DNA of 23,683 bases. Source: Bacteroidales bacterium M2. GTDB lineage: Bacteria; Bacteroidota; Bacteroidia; Bacteroidales; Muribaculaceae. Of this stretch, positions 23,284 through 23,683 are shown one piece after another. The position numbers and the translations under genes are program-made. A model generated the notes under the pieces. It saw nothing but the letters and a program-made list of their open reading frames with translations. It did not search any database and had not been told where the DNA came from. The stretch lies in assembly GCA_001689415.1 (NCBI GenBank), contig LUJM01000093.1, positions 1 through 23,683 of the forward strand, in the 5' to 3' direction. Position 1 is the first letter of the stretch; each line of letters opens with the position of its first letter.

Positions 23284-23313
23284 AAAAAAGGACAGGCCCC
23301 CTGTCCTTTTTTT
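23284..23313 (+). terminator. Strong intrinsic terminator of glmM
   Basis: AAGGACAG / CTGTCCTT stem with a 5-nt loop, flanked by an A-run before and seven T after. It lies 18 nt past the stop. The flanking A and T runs would also allow it to work for the minus strand. Confidence 0.92.
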
Positions 23314-23344
23314 ATTGCCATATCCAAAACTCAAGACATGCAAA

Positions 23345-23683
23345 AACCTCAACGATAGGAGCTTGGCTCGGCCAGAACCGCTAATATTTTTAATACCAAC
23401 GTATAACCGATACAAGCCACGCCCAGCAACACACCCACTCGTAGGGTCGCGGCACAATGCTGTTTACTTAAGGGTTGATTATTCAAAAGGACAGCAACGA
23501 TAGGAGCTTGGCTCTCCGAGACAAGCCTCGATTAGGCGTTGGTATTCAAAACGTTAGCGATACTGACCAGGGCTCTAACGAAAGATAAAGTCCTCGGAGA
23601 GGACATGTTTGTGGTTAACCCCACGATTCTTCGTGGGGTACAGAGTCGCCCCCCCGGTAAAACAGTCCTCGGCGAGGACGCTG
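23345..23683. repeat. Extragenic repeat block 4 (runs off the window end)
   Basis: Gene-free block after glmM. It holds a truncated, rearranged copy of the hairpin/spacer unit (about 23355-23405), a half copy of the 20-bp palindrome fused to a 24-nt unit (23445-23474), and a left hairpin arm plus spacer (23500-23565). These are followed by a GGCTCTAACGAAAGA unit (about 23571-23585), two 15-nt GTCCTC hairpins (23590-23604, 23665-23679) and an ACCCCACGA/TCGTGGGGT hairpin (23618-23639). Positions 23455-23565 repeat 19727-19837 directly with about seven differences in 111 nt. Confidence 0.88.

Overview
The window looks like a chromosomal segment of a Bacteroidales gut bacterium. Muribaculaceae-like is my best guess, from the GC-rich codon use and the protein families; this is an inference, not a classification. 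Supporting signs are promoters of the Bacteroidetes TTTG/TAnnTTTG type, near absence of Shine-Dalgarno sequences, and lineage-typical families (DUF6048/DUF6452, DUF4199, DUF4827, a HU-like protein next to a 29-residue COX24-type protein and RNase G). I identify 21 protein-coding genes. I see no tRNA, rRNA, CRISPR array, transposase or prophage gene.

Layout: (1) 180-1476, rubrerythrin (peroxide defence) and a Cys-rich Spy/CpxP-like exported protein. (2) 1700-6399, a glycogen/alpha-glucan operon: debranching enzyme, glycogen-synthase-like glycosyltransferase and GH57 alpha-amylase-like protein, closed by a strong terminator and followed by a cytidylate-kinase-like gene. (3) 7110-7641, a gene-free block of inverted repeats between convergent genes. 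(4) 7642-10928 on the minus strand, a two-gene glycan operon (BNR-repeat protein, then GH127 beta-L-arabinofuranosidase) with a near-consensus promoter. (5) 10930-11510, a second repeat block. (6) 11511-15791 on the minus strand, a six-gene operon with tight or overlapping junctions: DUF4199, GT2 glycosyltransferase, nitroreductase, DUF6452 lipoprotein, DUF6048 envelope protein, SDR oxidoreductase. (7) 15993-19660, a DUF308 membrane protein, a HU-family DNA-binding protein, a 29-residue basic protein of the AURKAIP1/COX24 type, and RNase G with a long disordered tail. (8) 19704-20200, a third repeat block. (9) 20246-23265, NrnA-like DHH phosphoesterase, DUF4827 lipoprotein and phosphoglucosamine mutase GlmM. 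(10) 23345-23683, a fourth repeat block that runs off the end.

The most unusual structure is the set of four extragenic mosaics. At least five short sequence families, most of them palindromic, are shuffled, inverted and fused there. They include a 20-bp perfect palindrome, a 15-nt GTCCTC/GAGGAC hairpin (eight copies), an ACCCCACGA/TCGTGGGGT hairpin (four copies), a 24-nt unit ending CTTAAGGG (five copies), and a hairpin unit that forms a 31-bp perfect inverted repeat. Long near-identical stretches (59 bp inverted, 111 bp direct) link blocks that lie 3.7 to 9 kb apart. Two hairpins run into T-tracts and could act as terminators. A second point of interest is that the GH57 protein and the debranching enzyme of the glycogen operon each appear to carry Asn where the family's catalytic Asp is expected.
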